DNA of 64,000 bases from Agapanthus africanus (Eukaryota > Streptophyta > Magnoliopsida > Asparagales > Amaryllidaceae), in NCBI GenBank assembly GCA_030015575.1, contig JASDDO010000024.1:219872996-219936995 (forward strand). The letters run 5' to 3'. Below, one piece after another: positions 1-13,312 of this stretch (position 1 is the stretch's first letter; each line of letters begins with the position of its first letter). Position numbers and translations under genes: made by a program. A model generated the notes under the pieces. That model did no database searches. It saw only the letters and a list, made by a program, of their open reading frames with translations, and was not told the DNA's origin.

Positions 1-2490
1 ACCATCTTGCATGGTGACACCACCTCCTACCTTATCACTCCTTATTCTTATATTGTTCCAAATGGTTCAGTTGACATATATATATATCAAGTTGAAACTA
101 ATTAATTAGATTAGAAAAAGAAAAATCTTAGAACACACCGAAGAAAAAGAGAGAAGAGAAGAAAAGCTAAGTGCTAAGGATCATTACCACCACCATCATG
201 CTAGGATAAATTGTGCTTGTACATCTTTGAAGGAAACTTTCAGTTGATCTTCTAGATAGGTACAATTTCCAAGCCCTGTAGTTCTTTTAGTTCAATACTG
301 TTTGATTATAGATGTAAGATATAGGAAAATATCGTATTTGGCTAGATTCTTGCTCTGTTTTGATCTGCTATAGTATAGTTAATCTATAACAAAATCAAGT
401 ATTACAGTAGCCTTATTAATTAGACCTAGAATACATACCAGAAACACGGACCCATTCCTAAAATGTTCGACCGGCGACATCTGCCTAAATTCCGAGCTCG
501 CCGGTTTCTGTAGGGGGTTAGGTGTTGGGGGTTTTAGGGTAGCTCTCTGTTTATATGTTAGGGTGTCTGGTATTGTTAGTTTTTGTTATATATTCGGTAT
601 AAAAAAATCTGGTAGCTAATATCAGTTTTGGGGTTAAAGTTCTAAAATACGACACGGATGCTTCGTGATACGATTCTGTTTTTACTGTTACGGACAGCGA
701 AGGGTTAACTTAAGTTAGTATAAGTGTTAGATAGTCACAATATCCACGCATAGCATATTTAGTATGTAAATCGTGAAGTTTCACGTTTTCGCCGTATCGG
801 ATTTTAGCCGTTTCTTATACGAAGTTAAATTCGATGTTAGGTTCGATCGCGGAGACTTCGGAGACCGCAAGAAAAGGAAAAGGATTGATGACATCTAAGT
901 AGCTTTGACGTATTCCGATGAGTAAATTTAATATCTACCGGGGGATTTTGTATGGATGGCGTAATACGCCCGTAATTAATAGTTGAATAATAATTTCCTT
1001 TATATTGAGTATATGTTAAAAACTAAGGAACTCCATCATATGCATTCATATCTATAAAATAACACTTGTTAGAACACTGCACGAATTATCGATGAGTCAT
1101 GTTGCACGCACACATACCTACATATCACACTACACCTCATCGGTAATTGACATGGCACGTATCACTTAGAACTTGCTATATCTTATATGATTCCCTTCAT
1201 ACCATAAGCATCACTATTAGTGGTTGTGTGCATCATTGTTATTAATTGATACCTATCATGTCTTACTTTCAAGTTGTTATAAATTGCAGTACAAGATGTA
1301 TTGGATTTGAAAATTTCTGGTTTTGAGTTTTATACACTATTAAGTTATATTCATTGATTCTTCATGATTAATATGATACGTCCACCATGAGATGTCGTTT
1401 TTATGATTTGGATTTACTCCGAACCGAGTGGGGGCCTATACGGTTGCGGATTTATACGTTATCCAGACTGAGTGGGGGGTATATAGTTGGATACATGGTG
1501 GACCCGGTCGAGACCGAGGGGCAGGATAGCCGCATTTGAGGCGGGGAGCCTAGCGAGGATACTCGATACCGGAGAAAGTTGTGAAATACGGCGGATATCT
1601 GGAGGATACCGACCGATGTTATTGATTGACAGGATCGTTCGGGAAACGATACCTACTGGAAACAGAAGATTTGTGTCGATGTTGGACACGGAAAAATGAG
1701 CCTTATTTGGAAATGATTGATGAGATTTCAGTGTTGATTTATACATTTAGTTAGTACATATTCATGTTTCTACATGTTATCATACGTTATACTTATCTTT
1801 ATTGATGTTAACTCTAGTTCGTCATACTTACATTATCGGCTGTTAGATATTAGTTTATTCACTGAGTTGGCAACTCACCCCCGTTGTGCCATAGTTCCTT
1901 GCAGGAGACGCGTGGACACGTAGCAGCAGTGCGGATCCACTTGTCAGCTTTTATCGCTTATTTTGCTTGGTGGGTTACCTACGTAGTAACCTCCTATTTT
2001 GGTATATATATATTGGATCTAGAAATTCTCCATCAGACCCTGTATATTTGACTTAGAACTAAATATGTTGTATATATTTTTATTTTGATCGGGTGAGATC
2101 GTTTAGTTGTGTTAAGTTATGTTTTCTTTACTTATGCTTAAAATTCTTCGCATGAGTGTCGTATTATTGTTGCATATTAATTTCCGCTGTTTGGCGTTAT
2201 TTTGCTCCCAACTAGGGACGCAACTTAATTGAACATTGTATAACTACTTTTATAAATGATTAATAAGGAGGTGATGTCGAACATTTTAAATGCTAAAAAA
2301 TCAGTTGTGTAGATTTCATTTCTTAAAATCATTCGACATGCTACCTCATCCTTTTATTTAAAAACTAAAATTTTCTTAATTCCGCAAAAAGGGTTTTTGA
2401 TCTTGGTTTTTGGCTTACTCAGATTGTGTCGACATATATAGATATCATACAATCTAAGTGTCGGTCACATCCGAATTTCGGGTCGTGACA
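1..2490 (+). repeat. 5' LTR of the Tekay-type element (partial)
   Basis: The sequence matches 7836-10309 almost throughout, with scattered substitutions and small indels (a few percent by eye). It ends CGTGACA directly before the primer-binding site. Short open frames near 1459-1746 recur in the other LTR copy and resemble no protein. Confidence 0.95.
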
Positions 2491-2494
2491 AAGT

Positions 2495-2506
2495 TGGTAT
2501 TAGAGC
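2495..2506 (+). promoter_or_regulatory. Primer-binding site, initiator-Met tRNA type
   Basis: TGGTATTAGAGC lies four bases after the LTR end. It differs by one base from TGGTATCAGAGC, the usual plant retroelement site complementary to the 3' end of initiator methionine tRNA. Confidence 0.85.
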
Positions 2507-2769
2507 TTAGGATAAACCTTACGGAACCGAGTAGTGAGTTGAAGTTAGTAGGCTTTAAATTTCGTTATGTAGGTTGACCCTTGGTTTGATGGAGTAGGTG
2601 ATTTAGGATGAGTAGAGTACCGTACATATGTTCCGCGGCATATTTACGCTACGATACTCAGCCTAAGTAACCTTAGGATGTATATCTTGCTTAATCCTTC
2701 CTTTGACACCCTATTATTGATGTTCTTATTCGTACGCCTTACCAACTCTCGTTTCTTGTTCCAGTTGCT

Positions 2770-4121
2770 ATGGCTACGCGAGCTAGGCGAGCCGTAGCCA
2801 GGGATGCAGCTAGGACGAATCCGTCTGTGACGACGACTGACGCACCGGACATTCCGGCGGTACAAGAGCATGTTGATCCTCCTCCTCCAGACAGACTGAC
2901 TAGGATAGAGGAGGGCATGTTGGGATTACAGCAGATGGTGGGGCAGTTGACTGAGGCCAGCCGTGTTCAGAGACAGGATCAGGCACCGACGATGGTAGAG
3001 CCCGATGTACAGCCCATGCAGACTGTCACACTTGTAGACTCGAGGGTGATGGAGGTATCACTTCCGGAGTTTATAAGGTTAAGGCATCCGGTGTTTACGG
3101 GGACCGACGCAGCAGAGGATCCTCAGTCCTTTCTTAATAGGATGGCTAGGATCGGCAGGTGATTGAGATGTTCCGATGCGAGGTCGGTGGAGCTAACCAG
3201 CTTTCGATTAGAGGGACTTGCACAGACATGGTGTGAGTCGATGGAGAGAGGGCGAGCCACAGGTCTTCCTCCGATGTCATGGACAGTTTTCTGAGGTCTT
3301 TCTTGCCAGAACAAAGCGTGAGAGATGCCCGAGCCAGTAGTTTCGAGGCGTTGCGGAAATCTGCAGATACTCCAGTGGCAGAGTATGACTTACACTTCAC
3401 CCAGCTATCACGCTATGCTCCATACTTAGTTCCTACGGAGGAGCTCCAGGTGAAGAGGTTTGTAAGGAGTCAAGATACACAGCTGTTCCTTGCTATAGGC
3501 TCCCAGCATTTCGATACTTATACTCAGGCTATGGACGCAGCGATGCGAGTAGAAGAGCGTCTAAACGAGACAACGATCATTCCGGAGCCAAAGAGGACTG
3601 GACCTATTGGGTCAGTTACCCGGCAGTCTGGGAGAGGTGGAGGCAGACACACTCCAGGCCGTAGTTTTGGTCGAGGTTGGACTCAGAGCCAGATGTTCAG
3701 CTCGTACCCCGTGGAGCAGAGGCCCCCATTTACATGTTTTAGTTGCGGACTTCCAGGGCATTTGGCTAGAGAGTGTAGACGCCATGGAGGTACTGTAGTT
3801 CCGCAGACTGCTTTACCCCCTCCACCTTCTACTTCGATGGCATTACTTCCTCCACCAGTTTGCACTATGCGCCAGGCCGTTGTACCGCGAGGTCGGGGTT
3901 TTGCAGGACGTTTTCAGAGAGGACAAAGAGACCGGGGGAGAGGACGTCAGGATGCCGGTAGGGGCCTGGCTCGGGTTTTTGCTTTGACTCTACAGGATTC
4001 CCAGGCATCCAATGCAGTTGTGACAGGTACTCTTTCAGTATGTTCCTTAGATGCACATATTTTATTTGATCCCGGTTCTATGCACTCTTACGTGTCTGCA
4101 TATTTTGCACTTTTTCTCTAG
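2770..4121 (+). pseudogene. gag: gag (capsid/nucleocapsid) and start of protease, broken
   Basis: The ATG at 2770 opens a Gag N-terminus (MATRARRAVARD). The frame meets a TGA at 3160-3162. Capsid-like wording continues in the same frame to about 3285 and then shifts to the frame open at 3279-4121. A CCHC zinc knuckle (C-x2-C-x4-H-x4-C) is encoded at 3734-3776 and marks nucleocapsid. A basic Gly/Arg-rich stretch follows. Near the end is a protease active-site-like DPGS, with Asp-Pro-Gly-Ser where many families have DSG/DTG; this clade often has DPGS. The frame stops at 4119-4121 inside the protease. Confidence in the gag identity is high; a product is unlikely. Confidence 0.88.
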
Positions 4122-4246
4122 GGAGAGAGTCGTCGTTGTTAGAATTACCGCTTGTTGTGATTACTCCTGTGGGAGATTCTTTTGTAGCATGACACGTATT
4201 TAGGTCCTGTTCAGTACGTATTGGTGATAGAGATTCGTTAGTCGAT

Positions 4247-5887
4247 TTGATTCTCCAGGATATGCTAGATTTTGATGTACTTCTCGGTATGGATTGGCTA
4301 GCCGCTTGTCATGCTTATGTTGATTGTCGGGGAAAAGCGGTCAGATTCTGTTTTCCAGGCGAACCGATTTTTGTTGTGCAGGGAGACTGCAGTATAAATC
4401 CTGCCAACCTGATTTCTGCTCTTTGTGCGGGACGGCTTTTAAAGAAGGGTTATCGTGGTTTCTTAGCCTTTATTCAGGATGTATGAGCCGCTGAGGTCCC
4501 GTTGGACCAGGTTCTGATTGTACGAAAATTTCCTGATGTATTCTCTGCGGAGTTACCAGGATTGTCGCCTGATCGCGATATCGAATTTTGCATTGACTTG
4601 ATTCCGGGAGTGGGGCCCATTTCTATACCGCCTTATCGGATGGCCCCAACGGAGCTGAAGGAGCTCAAAGGTCAGTGGCAAGAATTGCTGGATAAGGGGC
4701 TCGTTCGTCCAAGTGTATCGCCGTGGGGAGCTCCTGTTTTATAAGTTAAAAAGAAGGACGATAACATGAGATCGTGCATCGACTACAGGCAGCTGAATCG
4801 AGTTACGGTGCGAAATAGGTACATATTAACTCGTATTGATGACATATTCGATCAGCTGCAGAGAGCTGGCTATTTCTCGAAGATCGATTTGCGGTCAGGG
4901 TATCACCAATTGAGAGTTCGGAAGGATGACATTCCGAAGATTGCTTTTCGCACACGATACGGGCATTATGAATTTTTGGTGATGTCATTCGGGCTCACCA
5001 ATGCCCTATCAGCTTTCATGGATATGATGAACCGCATTTTCAGGCCATTTCTTGATCAGTTCATTATTGTATCCATTGATGATATTCTTGTATACTCCCG
5101 TAGTCGAGAAGAGCATGAGCAGCACTTGCGAATTACATTGCAGATTTTGAGGGAACACCAGTTGTTCGCTAAATTCTTCAAGTGTGCTTTTTGGCCGGAT
5201 AGTGTGGATTTCTTGGGTCACGTAGTTACGAGGGACGGTATACGTGTGGACCCAAAGAAGATCGAGGCAGTACAACACTGGCCCAGACCTGTATCAGCTA
5301 CAAAGATTCGTAGCTTCCTGGGTTTGGCCGGTTACTACCGACGATTTGTGCAGGATTTTTCTCGTATCGCTGCACCACTGACCGGGTTGACCAGAAAGGA
5401 AGTTCTATTTCTTTGGACAGAGGCATGCGAGCAGAGTTTCCAGCAGTTGAAGACTCGCTTGACAACTGCACCAGTCTTATCTTTACTTTCTGGGTAAGGT
5501 GGTTTTGTTGTCTATTGTGACGACTCTTGAGTGGGTTTAGGCTGTGTGTTGATGCAACACGGCAGGGTCGTTACTTATGCTTCTCGGCAGTTGAAGAATC
5601 ACGAGCAGAACTATCCCACTCATGATTTAGAGATGGCCGCGGTGGTCTTCGCACTCAAGATTTGGAGGCATTACTTATACGGTGAGTCGTGCCAGATATT
5701 CATAGACCACAAGAGCTTAAAGTATATCTTTCAGCAGCGAGATCTAAATTTGAGACAACGTCGTTGGATGGAGCTTGTAAAGGACTATGACTGGGAGATT
5801 CTCTATCATCCGGGCAAGACGAATGTGGTAGCAGATACTTTAAGTCGGAGGCCAGGAGGTAGCTTTTCTTATTTGAGCACGGTGTAG
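4247..5887 (+). pseudogene. pol: protease C-terminus, reverse transcriptase and RNase H, broken
   Basis: All pieces share one frame, separated by in-frame stops at 4484-4486, 4742-4744, 5495-5497, 5528-5530 and 5885-5887. The first part holds the LGMDWL protease/linker signature. RT begins near 4502 and shows the [15 protein letters not shown] and SFGLTNA blocks. The catalytic box reads SIDD, where FIDD is usual, so the residue before the Asp pair is changed. RNase H follows ([20 protein letters not shown]). The reading frame moves relative to the end of gag, so a further frameshift lies between 4121 and 4247. Domain identity is clear, but the enzyme could not be produced. Confidence 0.93.
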
Positions 5888-6031
5888 AGGCAGTCTTCCG
5901 CAGATTGGCAGATTTTATGAGACAGCCGAGTACAGTTTGAGTTTACATAGATAGGGGGACAGTTTGCTCATATCCGCACCCGCCCACAGTTACTTGATCG
6001 CATCCGAGAGGCACAACCTGCCGATGCTCGC

Positions 6032-7429
6032 TTGTCCGAGATCATAGAGCAGGTTAGAGAGGGTAGAGTTTCTGAGTTTGTGATTGATGACCATGGAGTG
6101 TTACGATTTGGGACTCATCTTTGTGTGCCAGATTCTGAGGGGCTGAGACGGGAGATCTTAGAAGAGGAGCATCGGTCAGCATATAGTATTCATCCGAGTT
6201 CCACCAAGATGTATCGTGACTTGAGGGATGTCTGATGGTGGGAAGGGATGAAGAGGGACGTCACGGATTTTGTTTCGAGATACTTGACTTGTCAGCAAGT
6301 CAAGGACGAGCACCAGAGGCCTACAGGAGAGTTACAACCCTTACCCATTCCGGAGTGGAAATGGGGGCAAATCTCTATGGATTTTGTGGTGGGTCTGCCC
6401 AGATCCAGCAGAGGGTATGATTCCATCTGGGTGGTTGTTGATCGATTGACGAAAGCAGCTCAGTTTCTTCCGGTGAAGACGACTTATGGATACGCGCAGT
6501 ATGCCCAGATCTACATTGACGAGATTGTGTGATTGCATGGAGTTCCGACTTACATTGTGTTCGATAGGGGCACACAGTTCACCAGCCGATTATGGCAGAA
6601 ACTTCATGAGGCTCTAGGCACCCGATTGAGTTTCAGTACAGCTTTCCACCTGCAGACCGACGGTCGGTCCGAACGGACCATACAAACTCTTGAGGATATG
6701 CTCCGAGCCTGCAGTTTAGATTTCGGGGGCAGTTGGGATCGTCACTTGCCCTTGATAGAATTCTCTTACAACAACAGTTTTCAAGAGACGATTCAGATGG
6801 CACCCTTCGAAGCTTTGTATGGGAGAAAGTGTCGATCGCCCGTTTTTTGGACAGAACTCAGCGAGAACAGCATTTTGGGACCGCAGCTAGTGCAGGAGAC
6901 TACAGAAAAGATCCAGTTGATACGAGACAGGATGAGAGCGGCCCAGTGCAGACAGAAATCTTATGCCGATCGAAGTCGTCACGGACTTGAGTTTAATGTG
7001 GGAGACCATGTGTTCCTCCGTGTCTCTCCGATGAAGGATGTGATGCGTTTCGGGAAAAAGGGGAAGCTCGGTCTCAGGTATGTCGGACCCTATGAGATTC
7101 TGGAGAGGGTGGGTGCTGTAGCTTATCGTTTAGCACTTCCACCAAACTTTCCCAATGTACATCTAGTGTTCCATGTGTCTATGCTTCGCAATTATCTTCA
7201 CGATCCTTCACATGCCATCGAGCATCAGTCTTTACAGCTTGAGCGGGATTTATCCTATACTCAGCGGCCGGTAGCTATTCTAGACCGGCAGGTAAAGAAG
7301 ATAAGATCAATGGTACTTTCATCTGTAAAGGTTCTTTGGCGAGGAAAAAATAGCGAGGAGGTCACTTGGGAGGCTGAGGATGACTTACGGAAGAAATTCC
7401 CACACCTTTTTGAAGGTACATGTGTTTAG
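6032..7429 (+). pseudogene. pol: integrase with C-terminal chromodomain, broken
   Basis: This is the same frame as RT. Stops at 6233-6235 and 6530-6532 split it; the last 298 codons (6533-7429) are open. The N-terminal HHCC finger is damaged: the first Cys of the C-x2-C pair reads Tyr (YLTC). The catalytic core is seen as SMDFVVGLP, FDRGTQFT (Phe where Ser is usual before the Asp) and GRSERTIQ. The C-terminus holds the GKLGLRYVGPYEI block and then a chromodomain-like stretch ending VTWEAEDDL. In chromoviruses this domain directs insertion to particular chromatin marks. The stop at 6530 sits where the family usually has Arg, as expected from C-to-T change at a methylated CpG. Confidence 0.92.
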
Positions 7430-7457
7430 GTTTTAAATTCGGGGACCAAATTTTCTT

Positions 7458-7467
7458 AAGGGGGGAA
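7458..7467 (+). promoter_or_regulatory. Polypurine tract
   Basis: AAGGGGGGAA lies three bases before the TGTAACATTTTG start of the right LTR, the expected place for plus-strand priming. Confidence 0.85.
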
Positions 7468-7470
7468 TAT

Positions 7471-10309
7471 TGTAACATTTTGAAATATTATAGATAATTA
7501 ATTAAATTATTTATTTAATTAAAAATGTTAATTTAAAAATTTATTGAAACAAAGTGGGACCTTTTATAAGTAGTGTGTGAAATTAATTAATTTGAATAAT
7601 TAGTTTGTAACATTAGTTATTAAGAAGGGTTTTAGTGAAATTTTTAGATTCATTATATATTATGATATAGTGTGAGGAGTTTTATGGAAGGTTTAATTAA
7701 TTGTGGAAATTAGATATTGCGTGAGGATTTTTTTGTAAAGAGGGCTAGATCATGGTTAAGATTAATTTAAACTCATAGGATATTATAAGCTACGTTGAAC
7801 CTCACACATACACCTCCTCCTTGCATGAAAGCACCACCATCTTGCATGGTGACACCACCTCCTACCTTATCACTCATTATTCTTATATTGTTCCAAATGG
7901 TTCAGTTGATATATATATCAAGTTGAAACTAATTAACTAGCTTAGAAAAAGAAAAATCTTAGAACACACCGAAGAAAAAGAGAGAAGAGAAGAAAAGCTA
8001 AGTGCTAAGGATCATTACCACCGCCATCAAGCTAGGATAAATTGTGCTTGTACATCTTTGAAGGAAACTTTCAGTTGATCTTCTAGATAGGTATAATTTC
8101 CAACCCTGTAGTCCTTTTAGTTCAATACTGTTTGATTATGATGGAAAATATCGTATTTGGCTAGGTTCTTGCTCTGTTTTGATCTGCTATAGTATAGTTA
8201 ATCTATAACAAAATCAAGTATCACAGTAGCCTTATAAATTGGACCTAGAATACATACCAGAAACACGGACCCATTCCTAAAATGTTCAACCGGCGACATC
8301 TGCCTAAATTCCGAGCTCGCCGGTTTTTGTAGGGGGTTAGGTGTTGGGGTTTTTAGGGTAGCTCTCTGTTTATATGTTAGGGTGTCTGGTATTGTTAGTT
8401 TATATTATATATTCAGTATAAAAAATCTGGAAGCTAATATCGGTTTTGGGGTTAAAGTTCTAAAATACGACATGGATGCTTCGTGACACGATTCTGTTTT
8501 TACTGTTACGGACAGCGAAGGGTTAACTTAGGTTAGTATAAATGTTAGATAGTCACAATATCCACGCATAGCATATTTAGTATGTAAATCGTGTAGTTTC
8601 ACATTTTTGCCGTATCGGATTTTAGTCGTTTCTTATACGAAGCTAAATTCGATGTTAGGTTCGATCGCGGAGACTTCAGAGACCGCAAGAAAAGGAAAAG
8701 GATTGATGACATCCGAGTAGCTTCGACGTATTCCGGTGAGTAGATTTAACATCTACCGGGGGATTTTGTATGGATGGCGTAATACGCCCGTAATTAATAG
8801 ATGAATAATAATTTCCTTTATATTGAGTATATGTTAAAAACTAAGGAACTCCATCATATGCATTCATATCTATAAAATAACACTTGCTAGAACACTGCAC
8901 GAATTATCGATGACTCATATTGCACGCGCACATACCTATATATTACACTACACCTCATCGGTAATTGACATGTTACATATCACTTAGAACTTGCCATATC
9001 TTATATGATTCCCTTCATACCATAAGCATCACTATTAGTGGTTGTGTGCATCATTGTTATTAATTGATACCTATCATGTCTTACTTTCAAATTGTTATAA
9101 ATTGCAGTATAAGATGTATTGGATTTGAGAATTTCTGGTTTTAAGTTTTATACACTATTAAGTTATATTCATTGATTCTTCATGATTAATATGATACGTC
9201 CACCATGAGATGTCGTTTTTATGATTTGGATTTATTCCGAACCAAGTAGGGGGCTATACGGTTGCGGATTTATACGTTATCCAGACTGAGTGGGGGGTAT
9301 ACAGTTGGATACATGGTGAACCCGGTCGAGACCGAGGGGCAAGATAGCCGCATTTGAGGCGGGGAGCCTAGCGAGGATACTCGATACCGGAGATAGTTGT
9401 GAAACACGGCGGATATCTGGAGAATACCGACCGATACTATTGATTAACAGGATCGTTCGGGGAACGATGCCTGCTGGAAACAGAAGATTTGTGTCGATGT
9501 TGGACACGGAAAAATGAGCCTTATTTGGAAATGACTGATGAGATTTCTGTGTTGATTTATACATTTAGTTAGTACATATTCATGTTTCTACATGTTATCA
9601 TACGTTATACTTATCTTTATTGATGTTAACTCTAGTTCATCATACTTACATTATCGGTTGTTAGATGTTAGTTTATTCACCGAGTTGGCAACTCACCCCC
9701 ATTGTTCCATAGTTCCTTGCAGGAGACGCGTGGACACGCAGCAGCAGTGCGGATCCACTTGTCAGATTTTATCGCTTATTTTGCTAGGTGGGTTACCTAC
9801 GTAGTAACCTCCTATTTTGGTATATGTATATTGGATTTAGAAATTCTCCATCAGACCCTGTATATTTGACTTAGAACTAAATATGTTGTATATATTTTTA
9901 TTTTGATCGGGTGAGATCGTTTAGTTGTGTTAAGTTATGTTTTCTTTACTTATGCTTAAAACTCTTCGCATGAGTGTCGTATTATTGTTGCATATTGATT
10001 TCCACTGTTTGGCGTTATTTTGCTCCCAACTAGGGACGCAACTTAATTGAACATTGTATAACTACTTTTATAAATGATTAATAAGGAGGTGCTGTCGAAC
10101 ATTTTAAATGCTAAAAAAATCAGTTGTGTAGATTTCATTTCTTAAAATCATTCGACATGCTACCTCATCCTTTTATTTAAAAACTAAAATTTCCTTAATT
10201 CAGCAAAAAGGGTTTTTGATCTTGGTTTTTGGCTTACTCAGATTGTGTCGACATCTTTAGATGTCATACAATCTAAGTGCCGGTCACTTCCGAATTTCGG
10301 GTCGTGACA
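7471..10309 (+). repeat. 3' LTR of the Tekay-type element
   Basis: This complete LTR (2,839 bp) starts TGTAACATTT and ends GGGTCGTGACA, with terminal TG and CA. It is co-linear with 1-2490. No convincing open frame is seen. Confidence 0.95.
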
Positions 10310-10495
10310 GGGGGCCCCGCAGAGTTTTTACGGGTGAGGTATTTTTAGTGCGGAGTGTGTGTGTGTATATATATATACATATATATAAAAAAAAAGGGAA
10401 GGGGCATCCAAAGGACGCGTGGGAGAAGGCGCCAGCGCCTCACGTGCATGGCATGCGGACGATGGGCGCAGAGCGCCAGCGCCTCACGTGCCTTG
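10310..10495 (-). repeat. Fragment of LTR E with (TG/TA) microsatellite and GC-rich tandem units
   Basis: This short stretch sits between the Tekay-type LTR end and a solo LTR. It holds a GT/AT dinucleotide run near 10360-10388. Two copies of GCGCCAGCGCCTCACGTGC lie at about 10431 and 10473, and a third sits near 13331 on the far side of the solo LTR. The shared unit shows that 10310-10495 and 13313 onward were contiguous before the solo LTR arrived. I infer that it belongs to the minus-oriented LTR E also seen at 13313-13843 and 49075-49470. Confidence 0.55.
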
Positions 10496-13312
10496 TGTTT
10501 ACCGCCGAAAGACGCGACCGGGACGTTAGGACGTCTGGATTGAATTTTGGGGGCAGATGCTATTTGGTTTTATCCGTCCACCTCTCCGAAAGTGCCAAGT
10601 TGATTTATGGCACCGTGCATCGGAGGTTTGGACAGATGCTACCGTTGTGGCAGACTTCGTCAGATTCCCCCTTATTGTGAGGGGTTTTTGATTGTGTGGA
10701 CGCTCTTCCCTGTAGGCGCAAGCCCCTGCAGTTAATTACGCTACCGCATTACGGTAACCACTTTCTTCTTTTCCAGATGTTCACTTCGTGTCGTGTATGT
10801 TTGTTTTATTTGTGGTCGCACATGGATTGTATACGGAGACTAATTTATGTTGTCGCCCGTAGGGCGGGAATTAGTCCAAATCCGTATTTTCTTAGATTTT
10901 GGTTTGTTTGATTTAAGGATCATTAATCTTATTTGAGATTAAGATCAACTTAAATGTTTGTTGAGGATACATTAGTCTAATTTTAGACTAAGATCTACTC
11001 AACGGGGGTTCATGATCATTTAGATCCGATGACAGAGCATTTGGGCTCTATCATTTTAGTTTAGGGACGTTACGGTCCATTGGGTTTAAGGACATCATAG
11101 TCCATGTAAGTTTAAAGACATCATAGTCCGTAGGGTTTAAAGACATCATAGTCTGTAGGGTTTAAAGACATCATAGTCTGTAGTGTTTTGGTTTAACAGT
11201 TTGGGGATGCACCAAAAGTTATTGGTTATTGGGACCCTCCATCTCTCTGAAGACGTTGAAGAATTACAACGACATGTATCAGAGGTATGAAGAGATGTAC
11301 CCTTGAACCAGAGAATATTCATCAAAGATTTGATGATCTTGTTTGGGACTAAGTCCAATTTGGAAGAAGTCTTATGGGCTCGGTCGATTTTGGGGTTTGA
11401 CCAACCTTGGGCTCGGCCCACTTGATTATTTATTTAGGCTTGGTCCCCTCTCTGCATCAGCAATGCTGAGCATTGAAATGGGTTTTGACTCCCTTTATTC
11501 TTTTTGTCTTACTTGTATTCTTTTGTATGGAGTGTTAAACACTTAGCTCCCTATGGTACTCACGTGTGAACACGTGAGCCGCCTTCAAAATGTGAGCGCT
11601 GCTTTTAGACATATTTCTTTTCCATATGAGTGATGAGCAATTGTTTCATTAAATGGTCACGTGCGGACACGTGAGGTATTCTCCAAATGTAAGCGTTGTA
11701 TTTGGGTGCTGAGCGCTTAGTTCGTTAACGATCACGTGCGAACAGGTGAGGTGCTCTCAAAATGTGAGCGCTGCCTTTGGGCTCATTCCCTTCTCTGCAT
11801 AAGTGTTAAGCACTTTAGAAGGCCACGTGGGATCACGTGAGGCGTCACAAAAGTGGTAACTGTCTCTGGGGTTTATGCCCTTTCTCTTTTGGAAGTGCTA
11901 AGCACTTTTAGTAGGATCACGTCGGATCACATAACCTGCTCTCTGTTGTTCTCTTTCATTCATCAAGGGTGCTCACGTGGGAGCACGTGATCGGTCGTTA
12001 TCATGTTGGGTGCTAATCTTTTTACATGCATAGAGATCTTGAGTTTTGAGACTTTCAAGCCCACTGTTTTGTAAGAATTAAATTCATAGGACTTAGTTTT
12101 TCTCTTAGGTTTTGGATCTGCATGGCAGAATCTCCCCGATGAGAATTAAATTCTCAACTTGTGGGGAGATCTGCTTCTGCAGATCTTTTACCATAAGAGA
12201 GAACTAAGTTCTCATATGAAGGGTTAAACCCTTGTTTTATCAGAAGAATTAAATTCCTATATATTTTTGGGGAGAATTAAATTCTCTGAACATAGATCTT
12301 CCCCTAAGTTTTGGATATGTATGGCAGAATCTCTCCGATAAGAATTAAATTCTCAACTTGTGGAGAGATCTGCTTCTGCAGACCCTTTGCCAGAAGAAAG
12401 AACTATGTTCTTTGGAAGAGTTAAACTCTTGTGGAGGCGAAGTAGAGATAAGATGTTCTCTATTTTTTTTTCTTTCTCTTACCTAAGGTTTCTCTTTCTG
12501 TTTTCTCTTTTGAACTTGAAGTTTATGAGTGGGTTCTTCTTCTTTTTTCTGTATCTCCTGGCTCCTATTTATAGGAGAAAGAAAAGAGTCAATTTGTTCA
12601 GGAAATCTCTTATTGAGAGATTTTGATCAACCAAAAATGATCTTTTAGATCAATCGGTGAATTTTATTCACCGTTGGATTTTTAATCCAAGGACTTTCGT
12701 TTTACAGAAGATATTTCTCATAGGATCGGGAAAATATTTCCCTATACCATTGGATTTTTAATCCAACGGCGCTCTGCTTTACAGAGCGCAATCTTTTTTG
12801 TTTAGAAAGATCTAAGAAAATATTTTCCAAATAGGGCTTAGATCACTTTTATTTAGAATTTAATTATATCGGTTCAGAAGGCATAAGAGCCCATCACGTG
12901 TAGCACGTTACCCCACAAAGTTAAACCCACCAAAGAGCGTCACGTGTTATCACGTGAATTCTTCTGGCCAATTGTTTGTTTTAAGAAGGCGCCTATATAC
13001 TTTGTATATAGAGGTCACGTGTCTGCACGTGAGGCTCAGTTTCAGCCTTGTTTTGTCAAGCGCAGTACCTATCACGTGTGGACACGTGATGCTTCATTTG
13101 GGGACTTTTCCCATTGCTTTTTATATTTATTATTCATTTTTCATAAGAGAACAAATGCCCTGTATATAGAGGTCACGTGTCTGCATGTGAGGCTCAGTTT
13201 CAGCCTTGTTTTGTCAAGCACAGTGCCTATCACGTGTGGGCACGTGAGCTTCATTTGGGGACTTTTCCGATTGCTTTTTTTATATTTATTATTCATTTTT
13301 CATAAGGGAACA
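10496..13312 (-). mobile_element. Solo LTR, diverged relative of element A's LTR
   Basis: The stretch starts TGTTTACCGCC and ends GGGAACA, like the TGTT...AACA ends of the element A LTR. It is co-linear with that LTR (for example 10551-10915 against 13893-14250) at clearly lower identity. Flanks CCTTG (10491-10495) and CCTGG (13313-13317) are a 4-of-5 TSD. No internal region is present, so it is a solo LTR left by recombination between two LTRs. A TATA box (within CCTATTTATAGG near 12565) reads on the minus strand. It carries about a dozen paired CACGTG sites and many short palindromes. Confidence 0.8.

Larger units (their letters stand above)
1..10309 (+). mobile_element. Tekay-type Ty3/gypsy chromovirus, defective, left end outside window
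   Basis: Two direct LTR copies flank an internal region in the order primer site, gag with zinc knuckle, protease, reverse transcriptase, RNase H, integrase and a C-terminal chromodomain-like segment, then a polypurine tract. The order and chromodomain mark a Ty3/gypsy chromovirus. The long (2.8 kb) LTR and the integrase wording fit the Tekay (Del) clade, which is a family-level inference. Window position 1 corresponds to base 366 of the right LTR, so about 365 bp of the left LTR and the left TSD lie outside. The right flank starts GGGGG at 10310. Coding is broken by many in-frame stops and at least two frameshifts, so the copy cannot make its own proteins. Confidence 0.95.

Noticed and set aside
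1459..1746. Minus-strand frame in the Tekay-type LTR, repeated at 9277-9564
   Set aside because: It is conserved only because the LTRs are copies. No domain or start context supports it.
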